From positions 1-39,804 of IMG/VR virus record IMGVR_UViG_3300005095_000026: 39,804 nt of DNA; one strand, given 5' to 3'. The notes beneath the pieces were generated by a model. The model was given only the letters and a program-made list of their open reading frames with translations, searched no databases and was not told where the DNA came from. This document shows positions 37,260 to 39,804 of the stretch, piece by piece (the first letter of the stretch is position 1; the number at the start of each line of letters is the position of its first letter). Made by a program: the position numbers and the translations under genes. Origin of the DNA: a virus.

Positions 37260-38772
37260 TCTCTACTTCCTCCTCTAATAATTTGTTTTCTATCTTTTTT
37301 CTTCTCTCAACACCGCATCTCTCGACATTCATATCAAAATCGCTTCCGTTCATCTCCGCCGATTCTCTTCGACCAGTACTAAGATTGTTCTCTATCTTTA
37401 AGACTGCGGATTTTGTCTCTACAAGAGGATTTAATTGTCCTTGTCCTGCTCCTACCCAAACCGCACGAGTGTATGCATGGGCTATCAAGTCATCATCCAA
37501 AAAGCCATCTGCGACAATCCGACCAGATGCGATCTCAAAAGTCAACCACTCTTTGTAAATGATCTGACAAAAGTTATCTGCTAACCAGTTTCTTCTAACT
37601 CTAAAAAACTTCCAAGCCTCAAGCAAAGCCCCACGACTTGCAGAGTAAGAAGCTGTAAAATGTTTAATTACTACCTCATAAGGAAGCTGCAAAGCAGAGC
37701 AGATATAACGAGCAAGTGCAACTGTAAAAGGTTCAAAAGCTGTGTTTGGTCTTTTTGGATCAGCTATAGAGATGTCTTCTCCAGCATTTAAGTTCACAAC
37801 CGCACCATTTCCGAGCCCTGCACTCTCTTCAAAATCATTCTCGATCAAATTTCCGTCATCATCATAAACTGGTTCACTTTTTACAAAAACCGTGAACATC
37901 CCAGATACAACTGCTGCCATAAGTTCAGCTTCTGTATATCTGCTAAGTTGTTTTAAACTCTCTATGACTGGAGCAAGTACAGAGACTCCTCTTCTTTGTC
38001 CTGGTCTTTTTTTATCCATGAGAAGAATCACATTTTGACGATCTGTATCTTTTCCAAAAGCTGGAATCGCAGTCCATTTTTGCTTGTTTTTATTTAATCC
38101 ATAAGGATGATATTTTGTTATGTGGTACTTTATGGGTGTGCTGTTTTCATCAACTTCTACCCCACCAGCGATCTTTGCACTATCTTTTGTGCCGTTTGGA
38201 TTTGATAAATGTGCAGACTCTAAAAGTTTTATAGCTAAAGTTTTTTTACCTTTTCGCTCGATGATCGGCAAAAGTGCCAAAACATCACCAGCAATCAAGC
38301 ACGAATGATAAGCTATGTTTTGAATCTGTCCAAAAGTTGAAGTTCTTGTTATATCACACAGATGAGTATCTGCCCAGTAGCTAAACTTTCTCTCAACATC
38401 TCTCTGCCAATTTTCAGCTTCATCTTCACTAAGTCCTAAAAACTCTCGATCTATATGAGACTGGAGTCTCAAACCTGAACCGACAACATTTGTCTCCAAG
38501 GTTCCAGTTGCAGCAGTTGCAAGTGGTGCATTTCTGTACAGGTCTTGACTTCTCTCTTCTAAAATGTCACGATCACCAAGATCAGCCGTGTCGGCATTTG
38601 TTCTTCTAGTCCTCCACTTTCTGGCAAAAGAGTCACTTTTTGAAGCTCCTCTGTAAGCTCCACTATTTTGAGTTAAAAAAGATAGTTGGGTTCTGGCTTT
38701 TGCACGATTTAAAGCAGTCACAGGAGCGACAACACCTATAGCCTTGTCTATAAGATTCATTTTTATATTCAT
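37252..38772 (-). CDS. Portal protein (lambda gpB-like)
   Basis: The 506-residue protein matches the lambda portal family: early RARTQLSFLTQNSGAYRGAS, RDILEERSQDLYRNAP, NVVGSGLRLQ and the stem/clip region before GRRESAEMNGSDFD. Forms the dodecameric ring for DNA entry. ATG 38772 overlaps the gpW-like stop. Confidence 0.93.
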   Translation of the reverse strand: MNIKMNLIDKAIGVVAPVTALNRAKARTQLSFLTQNSGAYRGASKSDSFARKWRTRRTNADTADLGDRDILEERSQDLYRNAPLATAATGTLETNVVGSGLRLQSHIDREFLGLSEDEAENWQRDVERKFSYWADTHLCDITRTSTFGQIQNIAYHSCLIAGDVLALLPIIERKGKKTLAIKLLESAHLSNPNGTKDSAKIAGGVEVDENSTPIKYHITKYHPYGLNKNKQKWTAIPAFGKDTDRQNVILLMDKKRPGQRRGVSVLAPVIESLKQLSRYTEAELMAAVVSGMFTVFVKSEPVYDDDGNLIENDFEESAGLGNGAVVNLNAGEDISIADPKRPNTAFEPFTVALARYICSALQLPYEVVIKHFTASYSASRGALLEAWKFFRVRRNWLADNFCQIIYKEWLTFEIASGRIVADGFLDDDLIAHAYTRAVWVGAGQGQLNPLVETKSAVLKIENNLSTGRRESAEMNGSDFDMNVERCGVERRKKIENKLLEEEVENA

Positions 38773-38981
38773 AGCGGCGTGATCCTGCTAACTCTCATAC
38801 TGCCGCGACCAGAATTGACAGCTGCCAATCTATTCTCCCACTCTTTGCGACCATTTCTTATCTCTGCTAAATTTTCACGAGTGAGAACTCGCCCTTTTAT
38901 GGTGTAGCTTTTTGCAGAAAGCACAGTGATCTCTGCCTGTCTGTACGCTTCAATCATCTCTTTTATCTGCTCTTTAGTCAA
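38769..38981 (-). CDS. Head-tail connector (gpW-like)
   Basis: The 70-residue protein has the gpW signature: helix, AEITVLSAKSYTIKGR, then ENLAEIRNGRKEWENRLA. It begins at TTG 38981 with AAAAAGGTG upstream. In lambda, W lies between terminase and portal; here the moron pair and the 39162-39623 gene intervene. Confidence 0.88.
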   Translation of the reverse strand: MTKEQIKEMIEAYRQAEITVLSAKSYTIKGRVLTRENLAEIRNGRKEWENRLAAVNSGRGSMRVSRITPL

Positions 38982-39019
38982 AACTGCACCTTTTTAAAAA
39001 TTTTGATGGAAGTTTGACA

Positions 39020-39057
39020 GAAAAAAGAAAAAAAAGATATACAAGATTTTTGTCTTG
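39020..39057 (-). terminator. Possible terminator before the head operon
   Basis: CAAGA (39042-39046) pairs with TCTTG (39053-39057); on the minus strand a long T-rich run follows (39021-39036). It would end the moron transcript or attenuate entry into the head genes. Confidence 0.5.
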
Positions 39058-39161
39058 CTTTTTTTGAAAAAATATGGTATTTAAAGAGAAGAGTTAGAGG
39101 GTAACAGTACGACCAAAAGAGCTAAAAGCCCTTAAAATCGCTGTGGGAGCTTAGTTTTTGC

Positions 39162-39623
39162 TTAAGTATTTTGGAATAATTCTCCTTGAGACTCTTTTGA
39201 AGTTATATACTCTAAAAGTGCATATTTTTCAAATTCTGTTAGGCTGTTTAACTTTTCAGAGACAATTTTTGAGAATTTTTCCAAATCGTCTGTAAATTGT
39301 GAAGCTTCCATGCTCTCATAATTGCAATAATCCACAAATCCGTATCCAAGAGCTTCTTTCATAAAGATCAAATCACTTGTTATCATTGTTGATTTTAAAC
39401 AACCCCAGATCGCTTGAAGTTCTTTTTTGTTGAAAATCTGTTTTAGTTTTACAAGAGTTGCTTTCTCGATCTCTGTAAAAAGAGAAAGTTTATCAAAAAG
39501 CAATCCTCTCCAATCGCTGGAAACAGTTCGCTTTTTCTCCCAACCTGTTAAAGTTGTTGTTGGGATGAGATAGTTTTTGGCTATCTCGTCTTTTTTGGTT
39601 TGTGTGAAATATCTTGTTTTCAT
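39162..39623 (-). CDS. Hypothetical protein with N-terminal HTH-like region
   Basis: The 153-residue protein starts at ATG 39623 with AAGGAG upstream. Residues about 10-32 (KKDEIAKNYLIPTTTLTGWE) resemble a helix-turn-helix; the rest is helical. No family recognised. A TATAAT-like box lies upstream near 39655-39670. It belongs to the moron-rich interval between terminase and gpW. Confidence 0.6.
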   Translation of the reverse strand: MKTRYFTQTKKDEIAKNYLIPTTTLTGWEKKRTVSSDWRGLLFDKLSLFTEIEKATLVKLKQIFNKKELQAIWGCLKSTMITSDLIFMKEALGYGFVDYCNYESMEASQFTDDLEKFSKIVSEKLNSLTEFEKYALLEYITSKESQGELFQNT

Positions 39624-39696
39624 ATTTTTCTCCTTGTTTTTTTTATTTATTTAGTTATAATTATAGTTCTTGAACCGACACACGAGGTGTATTTTT

Positions 39697-39804
39697 TTAT
39701 ACTTCTAATTTTGCTATCAGCTTTTTTAGCTCACTAACATTTTCCTTGTATGATTTTGTTAATCTTTTTATCTTTTCTGGTAGTATTTTAGCAAGTTCTT
39801 TTGT
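39697..39804 (-). CDS. C-terminal end of the protein crossing the circular join
   Basis: Continuation of the gene that starts at 628. The unique part after the 43-base overlap adds about 21 codons, ending KLIAKLEV and TAA at 39697-39699. The total of 230 residues is in frame only if the ends are joined. Confidence 0.75.
   Translation of the reverse strand, partial: TKELAKILPEKIKRLTKSYKENVSELKKLIAKLEV
39762..39804. repeat. Terminal identity, right copy (circular join)
   Basis: 43 bases identical to positions 1-43; see the left copy. Confidence 0.9.

Noticed and set aside
1-39804. CRISPR array or insertion sequence
   Set aside because: No regularly spaced identical repeats with unique spacers and no transposase or terminal inverted repeats were found; the repeats seen are iterons, operators and DGR repeats.

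Overview
The window is a complete, circularly assembled genome of a temperate siphovirus-like phage (about 39.76 kb). The first and last 43 bases are identical, and a reading frame runs across the join. Low GC, heavy ATA/AGA codon use, frequent TTG/GTG starts and a long poly-G tract inside a gene point to a host in the Campylobacterota (epsilonproteobacteria such as Sulfurimonas relatives); this is inferred from style, not from a database match. An attP core made of a tRNA-Arg(CCU) 3' end lies beside a tyrosine integrase.

Almost everything is transcribed leftward (minus strand). Reading from the immunity region: a Cro-like protein (13.4 kb), a multi-HTH protein, a small protein, a remote variable protein of a diversity-generating retroelement (10.6-11.4 kb), an HTH/excisionase-like gene, integrase and attP. 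Replication genes follow (winged-helix protein, O-like initiator with internal iterons, DnaC-like loader), then a gpZ-like protein, a frameshifted ParB-methyltransferase, a small membrane protein and lambda-type terminase (2.1-4.6 kb). A moron pair crosses the circle junction. Then come gpW, portal, protease/scaffold, decoration and capsid proteins, connectors, tail tube, frameshifted chaperones, tape measure, tail protein, the DGR (22.2-25.3 kb) and lysis genes (18.8-20.7 kb). Rightward are the CI-like S24 repressor (13.5-14.2 kb), a 30-residue hydrophobic peptide, and an accessory operon rich in membrane proteins (15.25-18.7 kb).

The standout system is a diversity-generating retroelement with two targets: variable tail protein VP1, avd, template repeat (TR) and reverse transcriptase in one cluster, plus a second variable repeat in VP2 about 12.7 kb away. 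Over the 106-bp repeat each VR differs from the TR at 13 sites, and all 26 differences fall on template adenines. The TR is in frame with the RT reading frame, whose possible GTG start overlaps the avd stop.

Other notable signals are: a G10 tract that splits a ParB-methyltransferase (G9 would restore it); a textbook -1 frameshift signal (GGGAAAG, stop, GC stem-loop) at the end of a membrane/coiled-coil protein; an eight-copy TTGGAC array; face-to-face promoters inside a 34-bp inverted repeat; a duplicated inverted CI/Cro operator; and a 10-bp tandem duplication separating capsid protease from scaffold.
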